Assembly (NCBI GenBank): GCA_023140095.1
Contig: JAGLMJ010000006.1
Coordinates: 1-25,775, forward strand
Direction: 5' to 3'
DNA length: 25,775 bases
Source: Candidatus Omnitrophota bacterium
Lineage (GTDB): Bacteria > Omnitrophota > Koll11 > Zapsychrales > Zapsychraceae
The notes under the pieces are model-generated. The model was not told the DNA's origin. It worked only from the letters and a program-made list of their open reading frames with translations, and searched no databases. Position 1 is the stretch's first letter. Each line of letters starts with the position of its first letter. The position numbers were made by a program, and so were the translations under genes. Below, piece after piece: positions 1 through 7,903 of this stretch.

Positions 1-33
1 TGCCATTAATCATTCTCCTCTTATTGTTTATAA

Positions 34-181
34 CTATACTGGTTCTTAATCAAACCTTCGTATCATTGCCTTATTAACGTTCAATAGTTTTGATTGAACA
101 TTAATGATTGCAATGCTTAATGTTGGTTTAATGAAATGCAACAATTTAACCATCAGAAAATTTCACTAAGAACCAGTATAG
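34..181. repeat. MITE-like hairpin element with 15-bp terminal inverted repeats
   Basis: The arms at 34-48 (CTATACTGGTTCTTA) and 167-181 (TAAGAACCAGTATAG) are perfect inverted repeats. Inside them a second imperfect hairpin is centred on 86-92: 79-85 pairs with 93-99, 71-77 with 101-107 (one G-T pair) and 64-69 with 110-115. The whole stretch is AT-rich and has no convincing ORF. The right arm overlaps the last codons and the TAG stop of the neighbouring diguanylate cyclase gene. Small size, terminal inverted repeats and AT-rich foldable content fit a miniature inverted-repeat element. No clear target-site duplication was found and no second copy occurs in the window, so a structured RNA or a chance local inversion remains possible. 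There is no T run after the hairpin on either strand, which argues against an intrinsic terminator. Confidence 0.5.
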
Positions 182-1191
182 ATCCCAAATGAGCAAACCT
201 TATTCCTGCCCTGCTTTTTAGCCCTATAAAGGGCCCAATCCGCCTTATCGATCAACTCATCCATCTTTCTGCCGTCACCAGGAAACGTTGAGACCCCGAT
301 ACTGACCGTTATTTTTACGGACGCATCATACGCCTTGATGAGCGCATCTTCAATAGCTTTACGGATACGTTCCGCCGCATACTGGGCTCCCTGATGATCC
401 GTATCGGGCAGGATCACACAAAATTCTTCCCCACCGTAACGGCCGGCAATATCGATCTCGCGGATATTTTCGTTGATCAAAAGTCCGACCTCTCTTAAGA
501 TCTGGTCGCCGGTTAAGTGCCCGTATTGATCATTGAATTTCTTGAAGAAATCCACATCGATCATTAAAAAAGACATTTTGATATTCCGAACTTTTGAACG
601 CTTAAGTTCTTCCTGAAAGCGTTCCGTAATATGACGCCGCGTATGCACATCCGTTAAACTGTCCGTAATGGCGATTTGCTCGATCTCTTGGTACAAATGG
701 ACACGGCGCAGGGCTAAAGCGAATTGATGCCCCAAGATCTTGACCTTTTCTTTATCCTTTTCTAATACTCCCTCAATAGCCAAATATCCGATCTTCTTCT
801 TTTTGCTTTGAAGGGTAAAAACAAAATACCTTTTCTCCTTACGCAGGTCTTTGACCTCGGTAGAAAGGGGCTCCAGGAAACGGCACTCCTTAAAATCGAC
901 ATGCTCATGCAATTTTTGTTTGAAGATCTCAAACGCCTCGCCTTCGTTCAGGCTTTTGGTAATTTCTTTAGAGATCTCGTATAATGTGAAAATCTCAAGA
1001 GCCTCCGTCTGAAGATTCGCCCTTTTCGTATCAAGATCCTTTTTCTGTTTTCCCAGCTTTCGTGAAACCCCTTCGGCGCGCAGTACTCCTTCATAGATAT
1101 TCGACTCGACCTTAGCGGCGACACTTTTGGCGTGGATGATAACTAATCCGACGTAAACCGCGATTATGCAAAACAATACTGCCGAGATCAT
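166..1191 (-). CDS. Membrane-anchored diguanylate cyclase (GGDEF)
   Basis: Likely synthesises the second messenger c-di-GMP from two GTP at the inner membrane. The 341-aa protein has one N-terminal membrane helix (about residues 3-20), a charged coiled-coil stretch (about 30-65), a weak GAF-like sensor region (about 66-165) and a GGDEF domain (about 172-335). The active-site loop is GGEEF at 253-257. An intact RxxD inhibitory site (REID, 244-247) lies five residues before it, so product feedback is expected. Metal-binding DVDFFKKFND is present. It starts with ATG 23 bp after the preceding GGDEF gene and is probably cotranscribed with it and the ABC ATPase gene. The last residues and stop codon lie inside a terminal inverted repeat, so the C-terminal tail may have been replaced by an insertion. 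The GGDEF call is firm; the signal sensed is unknown. Confidence 0.93.
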   Translation of the reverse strand: MISAVLFCIIAVYVGLVIIHAKSVAAKVESNIYEGVLRAEGVSRKLGKQKKDLDTKRANLQTEALEIFTLYEISKEITKSLNEGEAFEIFKQKLHEHVDFKECRFLEPLSTEVKDLRKEKRYFVFTLQSKKKKIGYLAIEGVLEKDKEKVKILGHQFALALRRVHLYQEIEQIAITDSLTDVHTRRHITERFQEELKRSKVRNIKMSFLMIDVDFFKKFNDQYGHLTGDQILREVGLLINENIREIDIAGRYGGEEFCVILPDTDHQGAQYAAERIRKAIEDALIKAYDASVKITVSIGVSTFPGDGRKMDELIDKADWALYRAKKQGRNKVCSFGIYTGS

Positions 1192-1214
1192 ATGATCTTT
1201 CGCTCCGCCTGCGG

Positions 1215-2513
1215 CTATGAAGCCACGCAGACCTTATTGCGCCCTTTTTCTTTTGCCTGATATAAAGCCTGATCGGCCCTATGGATCAATTCTTTCGGGT
1301 TCTGCGCATCTTTAGGAAAAACAGCGATACCGATTGAGACCGTAACTCGCGTTTTTTCCCGTCTGAGAATAATGGTCTGCTCGGAGATCCTTCTCCGGGC
1401 TTCTTCGGCCAGATCCGAAGCTCTTTGCTGCGTACAATCGGGCAACAGAACAGAGAATTCCTCACCGCCATAACGGCAGATCAGCATTCCCGGCTCATTG
1501 AACAGGTCCGTTAAAAGAACGCCCATTGTCCGCAAAACAATATCCCCGGCAATATGGCCGAATTTATCGTTATACTGCTTGAACTTGTCCAGGTCGAACA
1601 TCAGAAAAGCTAATTGGTTATTCTGCCGAAGCTGCCGGCTGATCTCTTCGGGCATACGCTCCAAAAGATACCGGCGCAAATACAAACCGGTTAGACCATC
1701 CCTGATCGCTAATTGCTCAACCCGTTCATAGAGCTGGGCGTTCTCGATCGCGACCGCCCCTAGATCGCCGATCGTCGTTAAGAATCTTAAGTCCTCCGTC
1801 GTAAAATTATTTTCATGAGGGCTATCAATACGCAATATCCCCAGCGCCTTGGTGCCGACCATCAAAGGCACGCTGATCAGCGAATCGATATCCCTGGCGT
1901 CCTGCGGCATAATACGCTCAACGTCAAACCGGTAATCGCTTTTGGTGTCTTCGATCAGCAACGGCTGCATGGTTTTGACGATCCACTGATCGAAAACGTC
2001 ACCTTTTTTCGATTTGATATTAACGCGCATCTGCCCTTTCTGCGAAGAACTGATCCCTAAGGTCCCTGTCTTTGAATGAAAAAGGTAGAGAATGATCGTC
2101 GTATCCTTATCCCCAAAGAGCCGGTTTACTCCCGCCGAGAATGTCTTCGACGTATCCTCTAGAGTGAGGCACATGCTCAACTTTTCCGTCAGGCCTTTAA
2201 GCTGGGAATAATTAACGATCTTCTCACGGAAGGATTCAATAGCGATCTGCTCCTGCCGGATACCGGCTTCAGCAAGATTCATCTGCTCACCGTAGTTCTG
2301 GATCCATAATTTGATCTCCGACTGCTTCTTGATGAGACGGTTTCTCAAAATAAGCAGATAGAAAACACAAAAGCCCAGTCCGACGCTTAGAAAGATGAAA
2401 AATTTGGGCTCAAAAACGATGGCAAAGATGAAGAATCCCACTAAAGGAATCAGCAGGACAATGATGAGAAAAAGGGGGGAATTAAATAATTGTATTTTCG
2501 GTTTCTGGGTCAA
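1215..2513 (-). CDS. Membrane GAF-GGDEF diguanylate cyclase
   Basis: Predicted c-di-GMP synthase of 432 aa. It has two membrane helices at about 12-33 and 36-57, a coiled-coil linker, a GAF domain at about 108-262 and a GGDEF domain at about 268-430. The active loop is GGEEF (349-353). The RxxD product-inhibition site is absent (EPGM at 340-343), unlike the downstream GGDEF neighbour. The chosen start is TTG at 2513: a TGA closes the frame 18 nt upstream, no ATG occurs before the membrane helices, and AAGG lies about 9 nt before the TTG. This makes the gene overlap the end of the ABC ATPase gene by 32 nt, which suggests translational coupling. Start confidence is moderate; family confidence is high. 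Confidence 0.9.
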   Translation of the reverse strand: MTQKPKIQLFNSPLFLIIVLLIPLVGFFIFAIVFEPKFFIFLSVGLGFCVFYLLILRNRLIKKQSEIKLWIQNYGEQMNLAEAGIRQEQIAIESFREKIVNYSQLKGLTEKLSMCLTLEDTSKTFSAGVNRLFGDKDTTIILYLFHSKTGTLGISSSQKGQMRVNIKSKKGDVFDQWIVKTMQPLLIEDTKSDYRFDVERIMPQDARDIDSLISVPLMVGTKALGILRIDSPHENNFTTEDLRFLTTIGDLGAVAIENAQLYERVEQLAIRDGLTGLYLRRYLLERMPEEISRQLRQNNQLAFLMFDLDKFKQYNDKFGHIAGDIVLRTMGVLLTDLFNEPGMLICRYGGEEFSVLLPDCTQQRASDLAEEARRRISEQTIILRREKTRVTVSIGIAVFPKDAQNPKELIHRADQALYQAKEKGRNKVCVAS

Positions 2514-3585
2514 AGAAGTGTACCTTGCTCATGTCCAACACGAGATCCATGTCGCGGTTAACATCAGGTCGATTGTGAGCTCCGACGCGTGCAACAAATA
2601 AGCTTTTGCCTGAATTTAAGTACAGATATACTTCTGAACCAAGAGGTTCAACGACTTCACACGTTGCGCGTATCGTATTCTCAGGAGAGGCCTCTGAAAC
2701 AAACAGTTTGTCATAAACATCTTCAGCCCGAATACCAAAAATAACTTTCTTACCCTCATACGGCGCAATCGCTTTATGCATTTCCTCAACAAGTCTAACC
2801 TGGAACTTGCCTTCGTCAAAATAATATTTACGCTCATTTTTAATGATTCGTCCGTCAATCAAACTGATCGGGGGCGTGCCGATAAAGCTGGCCACAAATT
2901 TATTGGCGGGTTTATCATAGATCGTCATCGGATCGGCGCACTGCTGGACCTTGCCGTCCTTCATAACGGCGATCTGGTCGCCAAGCGTTAGGGCCTCGGT
3001 CTGATCGTGGGTCACATAAACAAAGGTTGTCTGAAGCCGCATGCGCAGTTTATGGATTTCCGCACGCATTTGAACGCGCAATTTAGCGTCCAAATTGCTT
3101 AAAGGCTCGTCAAATAAAAAGGCTTTCGGCTTACGGACAATGGCGCGTCCTAACGCGACACGCTGGCGCTCGCCGCCGGAAAGCTGTTTAGGGCGCCGGT
3201 CTATTAATTTCTTAATACCCAGAATTTCCGTCGCTTCATCCACGCGGCGGGCGATCTCACTTTTCGGATATTTACGCAGCTTTAAACCAAATGCCATATT
3301 TTCAAAGACGGACATGTGAGGATAAAGAGCGTAGTTCTGGAATACCATTGAAATGTCACGGTCCTTGGCAGGGACATCATTGACAAGGTGCTCCCCGATC
3401 CATATCTTTCCATGACTGATCTCTTCAAGGCCGGCGATCATGCGTAGCGTCGTTGATTTCCCGCATCCGGAAGGCCCAACGAGAACCATAAACTCTTTAT
3501 TCTCAATTCCCAGATTAAAAGAATCGACCGCCTTTACGCCGCCCTTATACGTTTTTGAAACATCTTGTAAGCTTATTTGTGCCAT
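2482..3585 (-). CDS. ABC transporter ATP-binding protein, MalK/UgpC/MsmX type
   Basis: Cytoplasmic ATPase subunit of an ABC importer, most like the sugar or glycerol-phosphate branch (CUT1). At 367 aa it has the family's usual length. Visible motifs are Walker A GPSGCGKST (37-45), Q-loop Q83, signature LSGGERQ (135-141), Walker B FLFDEP (156-161), the D-loop SNLD and the switch histidine H193. About 130 C-terminal residues form the TOBE/OB-like regulatory region typical of MalK. No permease or binding-protein gene lies in the window. It may therefore be a shared MsmX-like ATPase serving transporters encoded elsewhere, but the substrate cannot be read from the sequence. It is the first gene of a likely three-gene unit with two GGDEF genes and has its own candidate promoter at 3710-3738. 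No strong ribosome-binding site precedes the ATG. Confidence 0.92.
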   Translation of the reverse strand: MAQISLQDVSKTYKGGVKAVDSFNLGIENKEFMVLVGPSGCGKSTTLRMIAGLEEISHGKIWIGEHLVNDVPAKDRDISMVFQNYALYPHMSVFENMAFGLKLRKYPKSEIARRVDEATEILGIKKLIDRRPKQLSGGERQRVALGRAIVRKPKAFLFDEPLSNLDAKLRVQMRAEIHKLRMRLQTTFVYVTHDQTEALTLGDQIAVMKDGKVQQCADPMTIYDKPANKFVASFIGTPPISLIDGRIIKNERKYYFDEGKFQVRLVEEMHKAIAPYEGKKVIFGIRAEDVYDKLFVSEASPENTIRATCEVVEPLGSEVYLYLNSGKSLFVARVGAHNRPDVNRDMDLVLDMSKVHFFDPETENTII

Positions 3586-3594
3586 TGGAAGATC

Positions 3595-3693
3595 GTGAAT
3601 GGTTAATGGTACGTAAAGACCGAAGATGGGAGATCATTCAAAACCAAAACGCCTAATAACCTGGCCCCTTCACCATTTACTGTTCCATTTACC
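3595..3693. repeat. Degenerate ATGG/CCAT octamer repeats in inverted arrangement
   Basis: The left block at 3595-3612 contains GTGAATGGTTAATGGTAC. The right block at 3671-3693 contains CACCATTTAC and then TTCCATTTACC. Within each block an eight-base unit (roughly GGTNAATG or its complement) recurs, and the two blocks are in opposite orientation, so the intergenic region could fold imperfectly. It lies between accD and the ABC ATPase gene, within the proposed 5' untranslated region of the latter. Confidence 0.4.
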
Positions 3694-3709
3694 AGTAATT
3701 AGTTGCCTA

Positions 3710-3738
3710 ATTCTATAGGAAAATAATAAAAAACGCAA
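3710..3738 (-). promoter_or_regulatory. Candidate sigma-70 promoter for the ABC ATPase/GGDEF unit
   Basis: On the minus strand, TTGCGT (3733-3738) and TAGAAT (3710-3715) are separated by 17 nt. The -10 matches the consensus at five of six positions and the -35 at three or four. It would start transcription near 3703, about 118 nt before the ABC ATPase start. It is plausible because the 172-bp gap after accD is the longest break in this gene series, but it is read by eye only. Confidence 0.4.
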
Positions 3739-3757
3739 CTCGAAATCATTCTCAGGA

Positions 3758-4615
3758 TCATGCCCCTGCAGGAGAATAGTCCGAATAACTGATGATCTGA
3801 TCAACAACTCCATGCAGGTCTTTGCGCTCGACGATCATGTCGATCAATCCATGAGCAAGCAGAAATTCGGATTTCTGAAAACCCTCGGGCAATTTCTGCC
3901 GGATGGTCTGCTCGATCACCCTGGGGCCCGTAAACCCGATCAGCGCCTTCGGTTCAGCAATGATCACATCGCCAATTCCCGCAAAGGAAGCCATCACTCC
4001 GGCCATCGTCGGATTCGTCAGCACCGATATATGAAGAAGCCCCGCCGCATTATGTTTAGCCAATGCCGCGCATGTCTTGGCCATTTGCATCAGAGAAAAA
4101 ACGCCTTCATACATTCTTGCCCCGCCGCCGGACCCTGAAATAATCACGATCGGCAGTCTGTTCTGTGTGGCATATTCAACGGCACGCGTAACCTTCTCGC
4201 CGACAACCGATCCCATCGACCCCATAATGAACCTGGAATCCGTGACCACAATAACGATCGGCTTGTCGTTGAGCTTGCCCGTCCCGGTCACAACAGCATC
4301 TTTCAGGCCCGTCTTTTTTTGGTCGTTTTTTAGTTTTTCCCGATACGTCTTAGGGCCCTTAAACCTTAACGGATCCGACGAAATCAGGCCGGCGTCTCTT
4401 TCCTTGAACGTGCCCTTATCGATAAAAAGATCGATCCGCCTCTGCGCGATCAAAGGAAGATGAAATCCGCATTTAGGACAAACATTAAAATTGTTCAGGA
4501 GTTCTTTTTTGTAGGTGGGCGCTTCGCACTCCGGGCATTTGCTCCATAATCCCGCCGGAATATCTTTTTTCTTGACCTTAACAAGCGTGTATTTCTTTTT
4601 GCCGAATAAAGCCAT
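3758..4615 (-). CDS. accD: Acetyl-CoA carboxylase carboxyltransferase subunit beta
   Basis: Beta subunit of the carboxyltransferase half of acetyl-CoA carboxylase. It moves the carboxyl group from carboxybiotin to acetyl-CoA to give malonyl-CoA, the first committed step of fatty acid synthesis in the cytoplasm. The 285-aa length is normal for AccD. The N-terminal zinc ribbon has C27, C30, C46 and C49. The crotonase-type core carries GSMGSVVGEK (about 132-141) and GSGGGARMYEG (161-171), which forms the oxyanion/CoA pocket, followed by SLMQMAKT. The partner accA is not in the window. The gene is the last co-directional member after DUF1015, 53 bp away, and may be reached by read-through from the heat-shock promoter. 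Start ATG has a weak upstream purine stretch. Confidence 0.97.
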   Translation of the reverse strand: MALFGKKKYTLVKVKKKDIPAGLWSKCPECEAPTYKKELLNNFNVCPKCGFHLPLIAQRRIDLFIDKGTFKERDAGLISSDPLRFKGPKTYREKLKNDQKKTGLKDAVVTGTGKLNDKPIVIVVTDSRFIMGSMGSVVGEKVTRAVEYATQNRLPIVIISGSGGGARMYEGVFSLMQMAKTCAALAKHNAAGLLHISVLTNPTMAGVMASFAGIGDVIIAEPKALIGFTGPRVIEQTIRQKLPEGFQKSEFLLAHGLIDMIVERKDLHGVVDQIISYSDYSPAGA

Positions 4616-4668
4616 AATTGGAATTCCAAGGACACGGTTGTAAAACCGGGTATCGACCCTTCCCCCAT

Positions 4669-5934
4669 TTAACCCATTTTATAAACGGTCAGACCGGATA
4701 AAACTTTCGGATAAAAGTAAGTCGTTTTAGGAGGCATTCTCTCGCCGTTAAGCGCAATGGCCCTCAATTGGGAGATCTTGACGGGATTCATAATGAATCC
4801 CGCATCCGCATGGAATTCATCAACCGCTTCGATAACGTCATCCAGGCTCTTTGTATAGCGGATATCGTCGGATTTGATCCCGACCCGGTCAAACACAAAA
4901 GACTTTAAGATGGCAGCGTCAAGACTTTTGTATTCCTTAGATCCTTCTTTGACAAACTTCTCGATCAGCAGCCGGTTTTTTAGACGCAATAGTTTGATGC
5001 CCTCGCGGGTATAGAGCCCGAAAGCATGCTCATTGCGCCCGGCCCGGGCCAGCAGAATAAGAAGATCTTCTTTCTTTTTGATCTTATCGATCCTGAAGAA
5101 CTCTTCTAAGAAATCCAGGCTATCCGGCAAACCCTTGACGATCCTGTGCATCGGAAAGATCTGCAGGTTCCTGGAATCCATATTGGTGAAATAGGTCATC
5201 ACGTAATTGAACGGTTCCTGTCCGCTCGGATTGGCTATCCGGCTTAACCGCTTAGCCCGGTACTCCGTCGCTACCTTATAGCGGTGATGCCCGTCCGCGA
5301 TAAATAAATGCTGTCCGGATAATGAATCATTGATCTCTTTGATCAGCCCGGGATCGGAAAGCCGCCAAAGCTTGTGACGCACCTTGTCATTGTCTTCAAC
5401 GTCGATCATCGGCTGGGTTGTCAGGACGTGCCTGTTAAAGATCTTTTCGATCTTGCGATGCTTATCGGAATAACAGACGAAGATAGCGCTTAAAGAGGAC
5501 TTGAGGCTCTCACACAACTTCAGGCGGTCATCAATGGCCTTGATATGAGTATTCTCGTGGGGATAGACCCTGGATTCTTCCTCATCCTCAAGTTCCATCA
5601 AAGAAACAAACCCCATCCGGCTGTGTTTCTCGCCCATAATTTTATAATCCTGCCTGTAGAAATAAACGCAGGGTTTTTCATCCTGGAGCAATACGCCTTT
5701 TTTCAGCCACGAAGCATAGATCTTTTTGGCGCGCGTATATTTATTGTTGGCTTTATCGTCATTCGGCGCATCTTTCCCAAAATCGATATGGGTAAAATTA
5801 TAGGGACTGAGATTATGCAATTCTTCCTGCTCATCGGGAGAAATGACGTCGTAAGGCGGTGACACTACCTTTGATATGCCTTTAATTTTTTTCGAATTGT
5901 AGTAAACAGCTTTAAAAGGTTTAATATTAGCCAT
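4669..5934 (-). CDS. DUF1015 family protein
   Basis: A 421-aa soluble protein of the widely conserved DUF1015 family, whose biochemical role is not known to me. Family hallmarks are PPYDVIS (26-32), the HENTH stretch (126-130) and the highly conserved FIADGHHRY (211-219), whose Asp and His residues look like a metal or phosphate site. There are no membrane segments or signal peptide. The ATG start is preceded by AGGAAC at good spacing. It follows the VanZ-like gene by 14 bp and precedes accD by 53 bp on the same strand. No function should be transferred from neighbours. The family assignment is confident; the activity is not. Confidence 0.9.
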   Translation of the reverse strand: MANIKPFKAVYYNSKKIKGISKVVSPPYDVISPDEQEELHNLSPYNFTHIDFGKDAPNDDKANNKYTRAKKIYASWLKKGVLLQDEKPCVYFYRQDYKIMGEKHSRMGFVSLMELEDEEESRVYPHENTHIKAIDDRLKLCESLKSSLSAIFVCYSDKHRKIEKIFNRHVLTTQPMIDVEDNDKVRHKLWRLSDPGLIKEINDSLSGQHLFIADGHHRYKVATEYRAKRLSRIANPSGQEPFNYVMTYFTNMDSRNLQIFPMHRIVKGLPDSLDFLEEFFRIDKIKKKEDLLILLARAGRNEHAFGLYTREGIKLLRLKNRLLIEKFVKEGSKEYKSLDAAILKSFVFDRVGIKSDDIRYTKSLDDVIEAVDEFHADAGFIMNPVKISQLRAIALNGERMPPKTTYFYPKVLSGLTVYKMG

Positions 5935-5948
5935 GACATGTTCCTATA

Positions 5949-6338
5949 TCACCTATTCTTAATATATTGCAAAAATAACAGATATATATATCCCCCAGCC
6001 ACGCCCCCAATAGTGTTTGCTATGATATCGATGATATCGGCATTCCTGCCGGGCACAAACGATTGGTGAATCTCGTCACTGATCCCATACAAGAACGAGC
6101 CCAAAACAACGACCCCTAAAAGCATCCCTCGAGAAACAGGACCCTTTACATTATAGATCCCCCTGGCTAAAAGAAAACCGAAGGGCGCATACACTAAAAT
6201 ATGCAGGAACTTATCAAATTGTATTCCCTGCAACGGGGTCTTCACATTGGGCACACAAGACACACAAAAGATAATACCAGAGTAAAGAATAACAGGAAAC
6301 CCAAAACTTTGAAATTTCAACCAATTCCAATTTCCCAT
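5949..6338 (-). CDS. VanZ-like family membrane protein
   Basis: Small 129-aa integral membrane protein of the VanZ-like family with about four hydrophobic helices. The family signature is visible: DKFLHILVYAPFGFLLARG-type residues near 43-60, then ISDEIHQSFVPGRNADIIDIIANTIGG near 86-113. VanZ itself is linked to teicoplanin resistance, but most family members are chromosomal genes of unknown role, and resistance should not be inferred here. The gene lies 8 bp after the FmdB-like gene and 14 bp before DUF1015, clearly in the same transcription unit. The ATG start fits the first helix; the Shine-Dalgarno sequence is weak. Confidence 0.9.
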   Translation of the reverse strand: MGNWNWLKFQSFGFPVILYSGIIFCVSCVPNVKTPLQGIQFDKFLHILVYAPFGFLLARGIYNVKGPVSRGMLLGVVVLGSFLYGISDEIHQSFVPGRNADIIDIIANTIGGVAGGYIYLLFLQYIKNR

Positions 6339-6346
6339 TACGCAGC

Positions 6347-6661
6347 CTAGCCTGCCCCTCCATCACATCCTTTACACCCTGCGGCGTCCGACAAAGGACA
6401 TTTTTCTGCCGCCGGCTTAGCCCCCTTGCCCGATGCTCCCGCGGATGTTGCGTCTGATGCACTTTTCGGAGGTTCTTTTTTCTTATAATCCGTTTCGTAA
6501 AATCCGCTGCCCTTAAAAATGATCCCGCTTCCCGCCCCGATCAGACGATGAAGCTGATCCTGCCCGCATTCAGGGCATTTTTTGAACTTCTTGTCCAGCA
6601 TGGACTGCAGAATCTCGAAAGAATGGTCACACGCATCGCATTCATATTGATAGGTAGGCAT
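6347..6661 (-). CDS. FmdB family zinc-ribbon protein
   Basis: A 104-aa protein with the FmdB/CxxC_CxxC_SSSS zinc ribbon at the N-terminus. It begins MPTYQYECDACDHSFE, with Cys pairs C8/C11 and C29/C32, followed by the usual GSGFYETDY segment near 51-59. The C-terminal half is low-complexity Ala/Gly/Lys/Pro and ends with additional cysteines (KCPLSDAAGCKGCDGG), a tail common in the family that might bind metal. FmdB was first proposed as a regulator near formamidase genes, but the function here is unknown. It sits 15 bp after dnaJ with a good AAAGGTG ribosome-binding site, so it probably shares the heat-shock transcript. Confidence 0.9.
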   Translation of the reverse strand: MPTYQYECDACDHSFEILQSMLDKKFKKCPECGQDQLHRLIGAGSGIIFKGSGFYETDYKKKEPPKSASDATSAGASGKGAKPAAEKCPLSDAAGCKGCDGGAG

Positions 6662-6676
6662 AAAACACCTTTGATC

Positions 6677-7822
6677 TTATTTAAACACTTTTTTTATTTT
6701 TTCTTTTAATGAATCACCGGGTGCGAATACTTTTTCCCCGCTGATCTTCGCGAACTGTTCCAGTAAACTCTTTTGTTGTGCGTTCAATCTTTTAGGTACC
6801 TGCAGCATAACCTTGACATATTGTTCGCCTTTATATCCCCCGCGCAAGCTCGGCATGCCCTTGCCCTTCAAGCGGAAAACTTTCCCGCTCTGCGTCCCGG
6901 AAGGAATTTTCATCTCGACGCTGCCATCGATCGTCGGGACGGAAACCTCACCGCCTAAGGCTGCCGTCACAAAACTTAAAGGCAACTGCATATAAAGATC
7001 GTCGCCGTCTCTTTGAAAAACATTATGAGCCAGCACATGAATGTAAAGATAAAGATCGCCCGGGCCCGCTCTGCCGACTTCCCCTTCTCCGCTGACACGC
7101 AAGCGCGAACTATTATCGACTCCCGGAGGAATATTTACATCAATGGTCCGGGTCACGCGGTTGACGCCTTTGCCTTGACATTTGGGACAATATTCGGTGA
7201 TCGTCTGGCCCCGCCCGCCACACGCGGAGCACGTTTGCTGCATGGAAAAGAAACCGCTCGACATAACGACCTGTCCGTGCCCGTCGCACGTGGTGCATTT
7301 CTTTAAAGCTGTTCCTGATTTTGCCCCGTTCCCATCACACTCGGTACAATGCTCATTACGCGGGATCTTGATCTTTTTCCTGTCTCCCGTGTTCGCCTCG
7401 CTTAAGGTGATCTCCACTTCGTATTGAATATCCCGGCCGCGTTGGGCCCGCCGTGTTGATCTCCCGCCGCCAAAAATATCAAAACCGCCGCCGCCTCCGC
7501 CAAAGAACTGACTGAAGATATCCCCTAAACCGCTTTCACCGAAAACGCTGCTAAAATCCGCGCCCCTGAAAATATCATCAGCCGTATAATTCTGATCGAT
7601 ACCAGCATGCCCATACTGATCATACATTCCCCGTTTTTTCGCATCGGAGAGAACGCCGTACGCCTCAGAGATCTCTTTAAATCGCTCTGAAGATTCAGCT
7701 TTCTTATCCTCGGCGACACGGTCCGGATGATGTTTGAGCGCTAAAGACCGGTAGGCCTTTTTGATCTGAGCCACCGTCGAGTCCTTCTTGACGCCTAACA
7801 CTTCGTAATAATCTTTTTTCAT
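6677..7822 (-). CDS. dnaJ: Chaperone protein DnaJ (Hsp40)
   Basis: Co-chaperone that stimulates DnaK ATP hydrolysis and delivers unfolded clients. The 381-aa protein has a J domain with HPD at 32-34, a Gly/Phe-rich region (about 72-125), four CxxCxGxG zinc motifs (starting C160, C177, C199, C213) and C-terminal substrate-binding beta domains. The start was placed at ATG 7822 ([10 protein letters not shown]) rather than an in-frame ATG 60 nt upstream, because the J domain begins here in homologues and the 20 extra residues look non-coding. It lies 81 nt after dnaK, and the gap can form a hairpin. A type I DnaJ with all metal ligands present. Confidence 0.97.
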   Translation of the reverse strand: MKKDYYEVLGVKKDSTVAQIKKAYRSLALKHHPDRVAEDKKAESSERFKEISEAYGVLSDAKKRGMYDQYGHAGIDQNYTADDIFRGADFSSVFGESGLGDIFSQFFGGGGGGFDIFGGGRSTRRAQRGRDIQYEVEITLSEANTGDRKKIKIPRNEHCTECDGNGAKSGTALKKCTTCDGHGQVVMSSGFFSMQQTCSACGGRGQTITEYCPKCQGKGVNRVTRTIDVNIPPGVDNSSRLRVSGEGEVGRAGPGDLYLYIHVLAHNVFQRDGDDLYMQLPLSFVTAALGGEVSVPTIDGSVEMKIPSGTQSGKVFRLKGKGMPSLRGGYKGEQYVKVMLQVPKRLNAQQKSLLEQFAKISGEKVFAPGDSLKEKIKKVFK

Positions 7823-7844
7823 TTGCGCGCTCTCGAGAATAAAA

Positions 7845-7890
7845 CGCGAGGAACTAAAGACGCATGTGCGCCGCGCCTGCATCCCTCGCG
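7845..7890 (-). other. Intercistronic hairpin between dnaK and dnaJ
   Basis: CGCGAGG (7845-7851) pairs with CCTCGCG (7884-7890). The GC-rich loop contains a smaller CGCATGTGCG stem at 7861-7870. No T run follows in the direction of transcription, so it is more likely an mRNA stability or processing structure than a terminator. It is predicted by eye, without folding energies. Confidence 0.4.
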
Positions 7891-7903
7891 CATCTCTTAT
7901 TCT

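Noticed and set aside
34..181. Intrinsic terminator for the GGDEF genes
   Set aside because: The 118-nt loop is too long and no T tract follows the stem on the minus strand.
1498..2060. Plus-strand open frames antisense to the GAF-GGDEF gene
   Set aside because: Their residue content is arbitrary and they lie wholly opposite a gene with clear domains, so they are shadows.
5949..6338. Teicoplanin resistance from the VanZ-like gene
   Set aside because: Only family membership is supported; there are no vancomycin-cluster genes nearby and most family members are unrelated to resistance.
7823..7882. Upstream ATG giving DnaJ 20 extra N-terminal residues
   Set aside because: The J domain starts at [10 protein letters not shown] in the family and the extra residues fall in the structured intercistronic gap.
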